Source of the DNA: Marinomonas mediterranea MMB-1
GTDB lineage: Bacteria > Pseudomonadota > Gammaproteobacteria > Pseudomonadales > Marinomonadaceae
Reading direction: 5' to 3'
Length of the DNA stretch: 64,000 nt
NCBI RefSeq assembly: GCF_000192865.1
Contig: NC_015276.1
Span: 2,728,001-2,792,000 of the forward strand
Shown in pieces: positions 25,350-34,117 of the stretch. A model generated the notes under the pieces. It saw nothing but the letters and a program-made list of their open reading frames with translations. It was not told the origin of the DNA and ran no database searches. Position 1 is the first letter of the stretch. Every line of letters starts with the position of its first letter. The position numbers and the translations under genes were made by a program.

Positions 25350-26534
25350 ATGTCTTACCCTGCATTTGACTCTAAGACATTTTTAGAGGCGCACATTGAA
25401 AAAACAATGGCCTTTTACTTCCCCACTTGCATTGACCCTGAAGGCGGCTTTTTCCAATTTTTCAAAGATGACGGAAGCGTATACGACCCCAATACTCGCC
25501 ACCTTGTCAGCAGCACCCGCTTTATCTTTAATTTTGCACAAGCATACCTACATACTAATATCGCGGAATACAAACACGCTGCCGTTCACGGCATACAGTA
25601 TCTAAGACAACGACATCAATCGCAATCTGGTGGTTATGTTTGGCTTCTTGACGGCGGCACAAATCTAGACGAAACAAATCATTGCTATGGGCTCGCATTT
25701 GTTATTTTAGCTTACTCAAACGCATTGCAAATTGGCCTTTCTGAGGCCGAAGTGTGGATAGAAGTAACATATGACCTATTAGAAACCCATTTCTGGGAAA
25801 ACAAGCATGGACTGTATCTAGACGAGATAAGCAGCGACTGGAAAACCGTTAGCCCTTATCGAGGACAAAATGCCAACATGCATATGTGCGAAGCACTCAT
25901 GTCAGCCTTCGACGCCACACAGAATCCAAAGTACTTAGACCGAGCAAAGTTGCTAGCAAAGAATATCTGTCAAAAACAAGCAAGTCTATCGAACTCTAAC
26001 GAAGTGTGGGAGCATTACACCAATGATTGGCAGATAGACTGGGACTACAATAAAAACGACCCTAAGCATCTATTCAGGCCTTGGGGGTTCCAACCTGGGC
26101 ACCAAACGGAATGGGCCAAGCTGTTGCTCATGCTAGACAAACGATCCCCTGAAAATTGGTATCTACCAAAAGCAAAATACCTGTTCGACCTTGCCTATAA
26201 AAAAGCCTGGGACACCAAAAAAGGTGGACTGCATTATGGTTATGCACCAGACGGCACAGTTTGCGATCCAGATAAGTATTTCTGGGTACAAGCGGAGTCG
26301 TTTGCCGCGGCTTGGCTATTATACAAAGCAACAAAGGATGAGACGTATTATAAGCAATACTTAACACTTTGGGAGTTTAGCTGGAATCATATGATCGATC
26401 ATACATTTGGCGCCTGGTACCGAATACTTGATGAAAATAATGCACAGTACGACAACAACAAAAGTCCTGCTGGTAAAACCGACTATCATACGATGGGCGC
26501 CTGCTATGAAGTATTGAAAACACTGACCTTATAA
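25350..26534 (+). CDS. AGE-superfamily sugar isomerase/epimerase, probable mannose isomerase
   Basis: Cytoplasmic (alpha/alpha)6-barrel enzyme of the N-acylglucosamine 2-epimerase superfamily, 394 residues. The paired histidines expected for proton transfer are H251 in FQPGHQTEWAKLL and H380 in KTDYHTMGACYEV. The features HLVSSTRFIFNFAQAY, DETNHCYGLAF and PYRGQNANMHMCEAL fit the free-sugar aldose-ketose isomerases (YihS/mannose isomerase side) better than the acetylglucosamine or cellobiose epimerases. Mannose-fructose interconversion is thus the best guess. A strong ribosome site (AGGGAG) and own promoter precede it; the ROK gene is divergent. Confidence 0.82.
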   Translation: MSYPAFDSKTFLEAHIEKTMAFYFPTCIDPEGGFFQFFKDDGSVYDPNTRHLVSSTRFIFNFAQAYLHTNIAEYKHAAVHGIQYLRQRHQSQSGGYVWLLDGGTNLDETNHCYGLAFVILAYSNALQIGLSEAEVWIEVTYDLLETHFWENKHGLYLDEISSDWKTVSPYRGQNANMHMCEALMSAFDATQNPKYLDRAKLLAKNICQKQASLSNSNEVWEHYTNDWQIDWDYNKNDPKHLFRPWGFQPGHQTEWAKLLLMLDKRSPENWYLPKAKYLFDLAYKKAWDTKKGGLHYGYAPDGTVCDPDKYFWVQAESFAAAWLLYKATKDETYYKQYLTLWEFSWNHMIDHTFGAWYRILDENNAQYDNNKSPAGKTDYHTMGACYEVLKTLTL

Positions 26535-26587
26535 ATGTATTAACGAATCACAAATACTCACCATTTTAGTTGAACGATTCAATTAAC

Positions 26588-26613
26588 AGGCAAAATACAG
26601 TATCATTTTGCCT
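26588..26613 (+). terminator. Terminator of the AGE-family gene
   Basis: AGGCAAAAT (26588-26596) pairs with ATTTTGCCT (26605-26613) around an 8-base loop, about 50 bases after the stop. The following sequence has no long T run. Confidence 0.6.
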
Positions 26614-26684
26614 CCTGAGACTGATTATTTAAACGAGTTTCTACCGCTAGAACCCCTCCTGCCGTGGGAGCACTCGGACCAACT

Positions 26685-27638
26685 ATGCAATTAGACAAAA
26701 TTGACTTAAACCTACTTCGTTATCTAGATTCTTTATTACGCGAGCAAAACGTCACCCATGCAGCCAATCGGCTAGGCATCACACAACCTGCAATGAGCAA
26801 TGGCCTAAGACGACTGAGAGACCTTTTTCATGATCCTTTGCTAGTCAGAACCAGTGATGGAATGATGCCAACGGCGCTCTCTATACAATTGCAGCCAAAG
26901 GTTCAAGCTATCTTACAAAGCGTTGACGAAGTATTACATCTAGGTCAAAACTTCGACGCTGAATCCAGCTCACGTGTTTTCAGGATTATGGCCAGTGATT
27001 ACGCAGAAGCGACTCTGATCCCACCTTTGATGGAAAAGCTTCAAGCGGAAGCACCAAATGTCATTCTCGACGTAATGAACCCCAGTGATGTCAGCTTTCA
27101 CGATGTCGAAAAAGGCAAGGTCGACTTAGTCATAAATCGATTCGAAACACTGCCTCAATCTTTCCATCAGAAATCTGTTTGGATTGACAACTTTTCATGC
27201 CTTGTACCCAACAAACCGGACATTATCGAAGATTTTACGCTCGATAAATACCTCGCACTTCCTCATGTCTGGGTGAGTAAAACAGGCTTCGGCGTTGGGG
27301 TTGGAGTACAGCCAGAAGAGGTTCAGAAATTAGGGTGGGTAGACGGAACATTAGCGGAACTAGGCCATAAAAGAAATATTCGTCTATTTACGCGTAACTA
27401 CAACGTTGCCATGAGAGCAACAGAGCAGCTGGGGTTAATTGCGACACTGCCTTCTCTAGCAACCAAACTGGTTGCAGACAACGCGAAAGTTAAGGTGGTA
27501 CCGCCACCTTTCGATATACCGCCGGTTGAACTTAAGATGCTCTGGAGCCCCTTATTGCAACACGATCCCGGCCATATATGGCTTCGCTCAACCATTGCGG
27601 GCTGCGCAACAGTGATTGCTAAAAATCACAGTCTGTAA
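26685..27638 (+). CDS. LysR-family transcription regulator
   Basis: DNA-binding regulator with N-terminal winged helix (NLLRYLDSLLREQNVTHAAN, then RLGITQPAMSNGLRRLRDLF) of the NodD/LeuO-like branch, and a periplasmic-binding-like effector domain from about residue 95. I chose ATG 26685, where the family homology begins (MQLDKIDLNLLRY); a GTG at 26664 adds seven residues without homology. Length 317 is normal. It stands alone with a terminator. Neither its effector nor its target can be named. Confidence 0.86.
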   Translation: MQLDKIDLNLLRYLDSLLREQNVTHAANRLGITQPAMSNGLRRLRDLFHDPLLVRTSDGMMPTALSIQLQPKVQAILQSVDEVLHLGQNFDAESSSRVFRIMASDYAEATLIPPLMEKLQAEAPNVILDVMNPSDVSFHDVEKGKVDLVINRFETLPQSFHQKSVWIDNFSCLVPNKPDIIEDFTLDKYLALPHVWVSKTGFGVGVGVQPEEVQKLGWVDGTLAELGHKRNIRLFTRNYNVAMRATEQLGLIATLPSLATKLVADNAKVKVVPPPFDIPPVELKMLWSPLLQHDPGHIWLRSTIAGCATVIAKNHSL

Positions 27639-27646
27639 GTCTATTT

Positions 27647-27685
27647 ATTAAGTCGCCATCTCTCCTTGCGAGTTGGCGACTTAAT
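27647..27685. terminator. Bidirectional terminator between lysR-type gene and can
   Basis: A perfect 12-bp stem (27647-27658 with 27674-27685) with a 15-base loop sits between the two convergent stops. Confidence 0.75.
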
Positions 27686-27722
27686 ATCATGCTAGACGGA
27701 TTACCCTGCCCTTCGACACTTT

Positions 27723-28331
27723 TTACCCCTCGTTATTCGAGCTAGTGACATTTAAGTCCTTAATATGGCCGTTGCTAATACTGTAACACCAACCATGAAC
27801 ATGCAGCTCCTGACCATTTTTCCATGCACTTTGAACCACACTGGTTTGGCGGACATTGGCAACTTGTTCAATAACATTCAGCTCACACATACGATCGAAG
27901 CGCTCGTGGTCGTCCTCGATCGCGTCTACCTCTTCTTTATGCAAACGATAAACGTCTTTAATATGTCTCAACCAGTTATCGATTAAACCATGCTCTGCTT
28001 GATCCATCGCCGCTTTGATACCACCGCAACCGTAATGCCCAACAACCATAATATGTTTAACCTTCAACACATCTACGGCAAATTGAATAACTGACAAACA
28101 GTTTAAGTCTGTGTGAACCACAACATTTGCGATATTTCGGTGAACAAACACCTCGCCTGGCATTAAATCTACAATTTGATTGGCTGGCACACGAGAATCT
28201 GCGCACCCAATCCAAAGGTACTCAGGTTTTTGCTGCTTTGATAACTTTTCAAAAAAATCGGGATCTTCCGCATTTACTTTAGCGGCCCATTGCCTGTTCT
28301 TTTCAAATAATTCGGGTAACTTACTGGACAT
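27723..28331 (-). CDS. can: Beta-class carbonic anhydrase
   Basis: Zinc enzyme for reversible hydration of CO2, supplying bicarbonate to carboxylases at ambient CO2. The zinc ligands are all present: C43 and D45-R47 in GCADSRVP, H99 and C102 in GHYGCGGI. The 202-residue length and the NIANVVVHTDLNCLSVIQFAV stretch (cut here) match the proteobacterial Can group. It lies 9 bases downstream of rlmA on the same strand and is probably co-transcribed with it. Confidence 0.95.
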   Translation of the reverse strand: MSSKLPELFEKNRQWAAKVNAEDPDFFEKLSKQQKPEYLWIGCADSRVPANQIVDLMPGEVFVHRNIANVVVHTDLNCLSVIQFAVDVLKVKHIMVVGHYGCGGIKAAMDQAEHGLIDNWLRHIKDVYRLHKEEVDAIEDDHERFDRMCELNVIEQVANVRQTSVVQSAWKNGQELHVHGWCYSISNGHIKDLNVTSSNNEG

Positions 28332-28340
28332 TTCTAGTAC

Positions 28341-29180
28341 CTAGCATTTAGTAAAACTGCGTATCACGACATCCGCAGTTAAGGTTAATCTATCTAATTC
28401 ATACACTTTCTGGCGGCCTTCGTAAGGCGCTTTATGCATATGCGGGGTCATACTAAGTAGGCGAGCAATCGCTTCTTGGGATTCCAATTGGAACTCGAAT
28501 GTTACTTTTTTCTCTTGGTCACACTGAAAACCTTCAATACCTGACGAGTACGTTTGACGATAATCCTTAATCGTCGGATATAGGATTTTACGAAGTTCAA
28601 TCAAATGGTTCGGCCCGGACTCAACCAAAACAAGCTTCCCCGATGGGGAAAGAACTCGGTGAAATTCTGAAAAAACCGGGAAACCGAAAGCACATAACAC
28701 ACTATCATAACATTCATTTTTAGACGGAATGTTCGCATTACTCGCGACGACCCAAGAAACAGCTTTAGTACGCTTACTTGCAGAGATTATGGCCCATTTA
28801 GAGATATCAATCCCCGTGCACTCAAACCCTGCTACAGACTTTTCATTAGCTTGATTCGCCTCAATCAATTTGGACAAATAGTAGCCGTCTCCACATCCTG
28901 CATCTAAAACAGAATGCGTCGCTTGACCATTCAGAAAAAAAGAATGGAGACTTTCTATAATAGGTAAATAAGCATCGGTATCAAGGAATTGCTTTCTCGA
29001 TGCGACCATTTCCTTAGAATCACCGGGGTCTTTAGAATGTTTTTTCTGGACAGGAAGCAGGTTAACATAACCGGACTTGGCAATATCGTAGACATGCCCA
29101 TCCGGGCAACGTAGAGATCTGCCGTCTTGCTCAAGTTCCTCTTGATCAAGTGGGCAGACTAAATTATTAAAAAGCGTCAC
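28341..29180 (-). CDS. rlmA: 23S rRNA guanine-N1 methyltransferase RlmA
   Basis: Methylates a guanine in helix 35 of 23S rRNA (G745 in E. coli) with S-adenosylmethionine. The N-terminal zinc-finger region is recognisable (CPLD, then RCPDGHVYDIAKSGYVNLLP), followed by the family's KDPGDSKEMVASR segment and the SAM site LDAGCGDGYY. The second cysteine of the usual CPLC pair is replaced by aspartate, so zinc would be held by a different ligand set or lost. The start is GTG at 29180 with TGGAG upstream. Length 279 is close to E. coli RlmA. It is followed by can. Confidence 0.92.
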   Translation of the reverse strand: MTLFNNLVCPLDQEELEQDGRSLRCPDGHVYDIAKSGYVNLLPVQKKHSKDPGDSKEMVASRKQFLDTDAYLPIIESLHSFFLNGQATHSVLDAGCGDGYYLSKLIEANQANEKSVAGFECTGIDISKWAIISASKRTKAVSWVVASNANIPSKNECYDSVLCAFGFPVFSEFHRVLSPSGKLVLVESGPNHLIELRKILYPTIKDYRQTYSSGIEGFQCDQEKKVTFEFQLESQEAIARLLSMTPHMHKAPYEGRQKVYELDRLTLTADVVIRSFTKC

Positions 29181-29243
29181 TTGCGCTCCAGCTGACTGAT
29201 AGAATGGGCGCTATTCTAGTGCGAACCGCACCGATTATCAAAA

Positions 29244-31268
29244 CTAATGAACAGGTGCGAGTAAATCATATTGGTTTTGAGACTGAGCACTTAAATAGGA
29301 CGAGAAATCTATATTATTCATCGGTTTTGCGAATAAATAGCCTTGCACTTCTTCACATTGGTAATCGTTCAAAACATCAATTTGAGAGCGACTTTCCACA
29401 CCTTCCGCTATCACTTTCAAATTTAGACTATTAGCCATCGCAATAGTTGCCTTCACAATGGCATCATCATCTGCGTCGATTCCAAGATCACTAACAAAAG
29501 AACGGTCAATCTTTAACGTCTGAATAGGGAATTTTTTAAGATAAGCGAGAGAGGAATATCCAGTACCAAAATCATCAATTGACAATGTCAAACCAAGTTT
29601 TCTAAACCCGTGTAGCTTTTCGATCGTCTGCTGAGCATCGGCCATCAGCATACTTTCGGTTAACTCTAACTCTAGATACTTTGGATCAACGCCAGTCTCG
29701 GCCAACGTCGCTCTGACCATTTCAACCAAATCCGATTGCATAAACTGCCGACCTGACAAGTTAACAGACAGACTAATTGGCGGATGCCCTGCTTCACGCC
29801 ACTCTTTCAACTGATGGCAAGCGCGTTTAATAACCCATTCACCTAATGGAAGAATCAAGCCAGTCTCTTCTGCAATAGGAATAAACTTATCCGGTGGAAT
29901 CATACCGTGCTCAGGGTGAATCCAACGAATCAGCGCTTCGGCACCAACGGTAAGTTCATCGGACAATCGAATTTTTGGCTGGTAATAAAGCTCAAATTGC
30001 TCTTCTTCAATGGCTTTTCTAAGAGCGCCACCTAAGGTCAGTTGTGCACGATAATCTTGCTTCATTCCATTGTCGTACAGGCAAAAGTTGTTGTAACCCA
30101 ACGCTTTTGAACGACACATAGCGGATGCAGAGGTTTTTAGGAGATCATCGATACTTTTTCCATGATCTGGATATTTTGAAATTCCAACACTTGCAGTCAC
30201 AAGCATTTCCAAATCTTCAACGGGATAGGGCTGCGCGCTGACAGAGACAACATCCTGAGCGACCTCAATCAAATTCGAGTCATTCAGAATGTCTTCAACC
30301 AAAATCGCAAACTCATCTCCGCCTAAGCGAAATAACTGAGTATTTCTCGGAAGCACACCTTGGATTCGACGGGCCACACCACACAGAAGTTCGTCTCCAA
30401 CTTGGTGTCCAAATGAGTCGTTCACCGTCTTAAAGCCGTCTAGGTCAATAAACAGTAGGCCAAAACTTTGGTCTTTTTGAGCCACTTTGGCTATCTGAGA
30501 GTCTAGCTTTAAATAAAGAGACTCTCGGTTAGGTAAACGCGTTAACGAATCGTAGTTTTTCAAACGATATAGCTCTGCTTCTGCCAAGCGTATATCTTGT
30601 TTGTCTGTTACTTGAAGATAGAACGAATCGCCTGCAGATTCCTTATAACCTTCAATATGACACCAGTGAATACCTGTCTTCGTTAAAAATCTAACATCGG
30701 TCGAAATTCGCCCTTTTGTCAGCAATTGTCCAAAGACAGATGGCGCCATAGCAGACACCGCAAACAAATCTTTAAATTCTTCAACGTTTTCAAATTGCGT
30801 AAGAGCTTGAGCACTTTGCCTTAGGCATTTACCGGTTATATCAAAGCGAAAGTAGGAAAGGTTAAACGCATCTAAATGGGCATAAGGTTCATCATCATCA
30901 ACTGAGCCAATAGTTTGTCCGCTACCCATATCAACAAGCGATGTCATTTCACGAGCTTCTACTTTTACACCTAAATGACCTGGCCCGAGATGTACACGAT
31001 GACCAATACACTGCAAAACACGTCCATCTTGGCATTTAATAACCCAACACAGATTCTCTTCGCGTTCAGGTGATAGGGACGTGAGTGCCTGCACCTTATC
31101 GATTAGTGCATTCTTGAGCTGAGAGTTTAACAATCGATCCTTCGAAATCTCTGTCGAAAAAAGCGCCTTTGCCGAACGATTAGACCAACAAATAGATGAT
31201 TTAGATACATCAATTAGCCAGCGGGCAGCCTCACGCGATTCTGTGTTTATAAAGAATAGATCGGACAT
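29244..31268 (-). CDS. PAS-GGDEF-EAL c-di-GMP protein
   Basis: Cytoplasmic signalling protein with two PAS-like segments (about 1-100 and 130-225), a GGDEF domain with intact RLGGDEFAIL near residue 325, and an EAL domain with intact GAEALIRW near 445, plus the IDDFGTGYSSL and KIDRSFV motifs of active phosphodiesterases. Both synthesis and hydrolysis of c-di-GMP are possible; such hybrids often act mainly as phosphodiesterases with GTP binding as control. I chose ATG 31268 over a TTG at 31277. No membrane helix is seen. It stands alone, and could feed the adhesin's control, but that link is only an inference. Confidence 0.9.
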   Translation of the reverse strand: MSDLFFINTESREAARWLIDVSKSSICWSNRSAKALFSTEISKDRLLNSQLKNALIDKVQALTSLSPEREENLCWVIKCQDGRVLQCIGHRVHLGPGHLGVKVEAREMTSLVDMGSGQTIGSVDDDEPYAHLDAFNLSYFRFDITGKCLRQSAQALTQFENVEEFKDLFAVSAMAPSVFGQLLTKGRISTDVRFLTKTGIHWCHIEGYKESAGDSFYLQVTDKQDIRLAEAELYRLKNYDSLTRLPNRESLYLKLDSQIAKVAQKDQSFGLLFIDLDGFKTVNDSFGHQVGDELLCGVARRIQGVLPRNTQLFRLGGDEFAILVEDILNDSNLIEVAQDVVSVSAQPYPVEDLEMLVTASVGISKYPDHGKSIDDLLKTSASAMCRSKALGYNNFCLYDNGMKQDYRAQLTLGGALRKAIEEEQFELYYQPKIRLSDELTVGAEALIRWIHPEHGMIPPDKFIPIAEETGLILPLGEWVIKRACHQLKEWREAGHPPISLSVNLSGRQFMQSDLVEMVRATLAETGVDPKYLELELTESMLMADAQQTIEKLHGFRKLGLTLSIDDFGTGYSSLAYLKKFPIQTLKIDRSFVSDLGIDADDDAIVKATIAMANSLNLKVIAEGVESRSQIDVLNDYQCEEVQGYLFAKPMNNIDFSSYLSAQSQNQYDLLAPVH

Positions 31269-31329
31269 CAATACCAAATATTTACAGCGAAAGTAAATTT
31301 ATGCCTGAATCAGCCTCACTTTTCAAGCG

Positions 31330-32148
31330 TCACCATGCGTTTGGCACAACAAAAACCCATTTATTTCCATCGTTTATCATGAATTCGTCATAAACAGCAA
31401 ATAATACAGGGCGGCTGTCGGTAGTGAAGCACTCTTTTAAATACAAGCAACACTCACTGTGATCTATGTATTCCATGTCCTCAGCATGTGTCAGCCAATG
31501 CGGTTTTTTAGCAATCGCGAGAGATGAAAATGCAGCTCGACAAAAATCATCGAATCTAATCCAAACAGCATCAGAATGATGACGATGCCGATTTAAAAAG
31601 TCGTAAAATAAACGACCAAAAACCAGCAATTCCGTTCTTTCCACCACGGGTAAAGAGCGGCTTTTTAACCACTCTATACCTTCATCCGTTTTCAAAATGG
31701 TTAGCTGATGAGTCAGCGCCCGCTCAGTTTTCTTATAAAGACTGTCATTTTTATTTGGACCGATCCAATCATGAGGCACCAAATCCGGCCTTTGCAGATA
31801 GAACTTTATTGCGATCTCAAACTGAATAAACTCACCTTGAGGCGTCCTTACAATCAAATCCACTTCCCCTAGCGTGCGCCCGGACAGGTGGATTTGTTCA
31901 TGCTCACAGATCACTTCCAGTGTTGTGAAATGGCGAATGGCAAATGAAAACAGAACCTCAAAATAGGTTCCTAAAAAGTGAGATTTAACCTCAGAAAAAG
32001 CGTCTTCAATCAACGTTCTGTTATTAGATAAATTTTCTAGTTGAGCGTCCCAATCTTGAATGCGATAGTCCACCAAGTTCATCGCATCATTGATTGTCTC
32101 GAACTGAAGAACCCATCTAAGATCGTCGATTAAGTTTTTATTGACCAT
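31330..32148 (-). CDS. DUF1853-family protein
   Basis: Conserved proteobacterial protein of unknown function, 272 residues. The middle has a stretch, LGEVDLIVR then GEFIQFEIAIKFYL, that looks like the E-D-E/Q-x-K active-site core of PD-(D/E)XK nucleases; the whole family has this layout. The C-terminal part has the KPHWLTHAEDMEY and conserved W residues typical of DUF1853. It directly abuts the YqcC-family gene upstream (no gap), so the two are co-transcribed. Nuclease activity is an inference from the fold pattern. Confidence 0.8.
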   Translation of the reverse strand: MVNKNLIDDLRWVLQFETINDAMNLVDYRIQDWDAQLENLSNNRTLIEDAFSEVKSHFLGTYFEVLFSFAIRHFTTLEVICEHEQIHLSGRTLGEVDLIVRTPQGEFIQFEIAIKFYLQRPDLVPHDWIGPNKNDSLYKKTERALTHQLTILKTDEGIEWLKSRSLPVVERTELLVFGRLFYDFLNRHRHHSDAVWIRFDDFCRAAFSSLAIAKKPHWLTHAEDMEYIDHSECCLYLKECFTTDSRPVLFAVYDEFMINDGNKWVFVVPNAW

Positions 32149-32505
32149 TTATGACATTCGCTGATTTAGGAGCTGATCTATCATGCGAATACAATGCACA
32201 ATTTTACGCTGACCTTCCTGTGAAATTTCTAAATTGGCTTCACTTGCATAGTCAGCAATATTAGAAGAATGAGGTAACACCCCTCCGTCCTCTATGATCA
32301 CTTTAAACCTTGGCACCATGATATATCGAATCCACTGATTAAACGCCATGCTATCCGCAGCAAAAGGAATCGTACTTTGCAAAGCCTCGTCTGTCGGTAC
32401 AGGGCATTCCCAAGCCCCAGATTCACGCATTAGCACTTCTAAATCAAGCACTAGATCCGCTAGATCATGGTAACGTTTTATATCAACTACCACTGAATTC
32501 TCCAA
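32149..32505 (-). CDS. YqcC-family (DUF446) protein
   Basis: Small conserved protein of 118 residues, similar to E. coli YqcC: an all-helical chain with the conserved core PFAADSMAFNQWIRYIMVPR and LPHSSNIADYASEA. In E. coli yqcC lies beside the tRNA pseudouridine synthase gene truC; here that neighbour is absent and the gene is joined to DUF1853 instead. Function unknown. Confidence 0.85.
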   Translation of the reverse strand: MENSVVVDIKRYHDLADLVLDLEVLMRESGAWECPVPTDEALQSTIPFAADSMAFNQWIRYIMVPRFKVIIEDGGVLPHSSNIADYASEANLEISQEGQRKIVHCIRMIDQLLNQRMS

Positions 32506-32664
32506 TTAAAACATATATAATTGATCGACATTTTATACACAATCAAGAGAACTTACGAATAAGCATACTGACACAAATACCTATTCTTTATGAAGCCGAA
32601 TAAGGCAGACGTGCAGTGCATTTATTTATAACCTCTCTAGCGATTACCTCAACACGGTTTAACA

Positions 32665-33729
32665 ATGAATCAAATAGAATCTTTAAGCGACCTCTTCAAT
32701 TTAGTAGATTGTCACGTTACTTACTTTGATATCGGTAGACGAGTTCAAAAGCTAACACCTCAGCAAGTTATTCAATTCGATAAGAAGCAACAGGCTTACC
32801 CGTACCCGTTTCAAAAACATGCCTGGCTTGCTTGTGCTTTATTACCTAAGGATTCGAAAAATAAGGCTGACGATTCTGTCATTTGGTTTATTCGCCTCCC
32901 CATAGATGAAAAAGGCGCCTTAAACCTAGGAACACGAGATCACTTTATAAAATCCATTGTTGATAGAATACTGAACAAAGGAACGGAACAAGGTTTAAAC
33001 GAAGCCCTAGAAGACAACCCATACGCATTCAAACCCGATCAAGAGCGCATGGCCAACTTCCACGCTATTATGGCGTGTGCACTCAATCAACCAAGCTCGC
33101 TCTATTATGAAGACGTTAAAACGTATTTATCGCAAAACCTTCCTGACGAGGACGGCACATGGAGTCAACTAGGTCTTCAAGGGATCGCTGATTTGGCGGC
33201 ACGTCACGCCGAAGCCAGCACAGAAGCACTCATTGCAAATGCGATAAAGCGAGCGCCTCTGCCACTTTCTATGGCACTTTGTAATTGCTTAGAGCATCAC
33301 TCTCTTTCAAGCTCTCTATCATCTGATATTGAAAGCATAGCAACCCTAGAAGAGCGGCCAGAGGTTCTAGCAGGCTACGTTCGAGCTCTTTCAAGTGGCG
33401 ATCTATCCGCTCCACTAAATTTAGCGCTTTTTAAAGCTATTGGCGATATTTCATCCTGCGACGATACGCACATCCACTTATTAACTGCCCTCTCCGCTAA
33501 ATGCCCTCATTGGCTATCTAAAGAACCAGCCTTACTAAGAGTCATTATGGAAAAACTTGCACACAGAGAAGACGGCTGGTTAGGGTTCAAACAAATCGTC
33601 GGAGAGCTAACTCAGCACCCCGAAACAAACTCCCCGCTCTGGGTATTGCTAAGATCTGAGCACATCAGCAGCACACTGAAAAAAGCGGTTGAAAGTCTGT
33701 TTTCACCTCAAACACACACAATCCAGTAA
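32665..33729 (+). CDS. DUF3549-family protein
   Basis: Conserved gammaproteobacterial protein of unknown function, 354 residues. The N-terminal DLFNLVDCHVTYFDIGRRVQ and FQKHAWLACALLP motifs are typical. The C-terminal half is a helical repeat-like region (HEAT-type pattern of alternating helices). It is divergent from yqcC and ends just before a strong terminator shared with ihfA. No enzyme motif is visible. Confidence 0.82.
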   Translation: MNQIESLSDLFNLVDCHVTYFDIGRRVQKLTPQQVIQFDKKQQAYPYPFQKHAWLACALLPKDSKNKADDSVIWFIRLPIDEKGALNLGTRDHFIKSIVDRILNKGTEQGLNEALEDNPYAFKPDQERMANFHAIMACALNQPSSLYYEDVKTYLSQNLPDEDGTWSQLGLQGIADLAARHAEASTEALIANAIKRAPLPLSMALCNCLEHHSLSSSLSSDIESIATLEERPEVLAGYVRALSSGDLSAPLNLALFKAIGDISSCDDTHIHLLTALSAKCPHWLSKEPALLRVIMEKLAHREDGWLGFKQIVGELTQHPETNSPLWVLLRSEHISSTLKKAVESLFSPQTHTIQ

Positions 33730-33747
33730 CACGCTAAAAAAACGACT

Positions 33748-33801
33748 GCTCAGATACAAAAAAGCCAGGCTTTTAATAGCCTGGCTTTTTTGTATCTGAG
33801 C
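33748..33801. terminator. Strong bidirectional terminator, 24-bp perfect stem
   Basis: The arms 33748-33771 and 33778-33801 are perfect complements around a TTTAAT loop. The inner GC core AGCCAGGCT is flanked by six A/T pairs, so U tracts form in both directions. It separates the convergent DUF3549 and ihfA genes. Confidence 0.92.
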
Positions 33802-33816
33802 TTGTGCTTAACTCAA

Positions 33817-34113
33817 TCACTCTTGCATGTAATTTTCAACTTTAGCCTTTAGCTTTTGACCTGGTCGAAAAGTAACCACCGTGCGAGCAGTGATTGGGAT
33901 CTCTTCTCCGGTCTTTGGATTACGGCCAGGTCGCTGACTCTTTTCACGCACCTCAAAATTGCCAAAACCTGACAATTTCACTTGCTCCCGATCCACTAGA
34001 GACTCTCGTATTACCTGAAAAAACCCCTCTACCAGATCTTTTGCATCTTTCTTGGTCAAACCTATAGTTTCAACAAGGTTTTCCGCTAGATCCGCTTTAG
34101 TCAACGATGCCAT
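33817..34113 (-). CDS. ihfA: Integration host factor alpha subunit
   Basis: Small DNA-bending protein that pairs with IhfB. The beta-arm GRNPKTGEEIPITARTVVTF and the GFGNFEVREKSQRPG segment are typical. I chose ATG 34113 (MASLTKADLAENL), which gives 98 residues, a strong ribosome site (GAGGGTAAG) and a start 4 bases after the pheT stop; an upstream ATG at 34140 overlaps pheT. The position after pheST is conserved in gammaproteobacteria. Confidence 0.95.
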   Translation of the reverse strand: MASLTKADLAENLVETIGLTKKDAKDLVEGFFQVIRESLVDREQVKLSGFGNFEVREKSQRPGRNPKTGEEIPITARTVVTFRPGQKLKAKVENYMQE

Positions 34114-34117
34114 AAGC

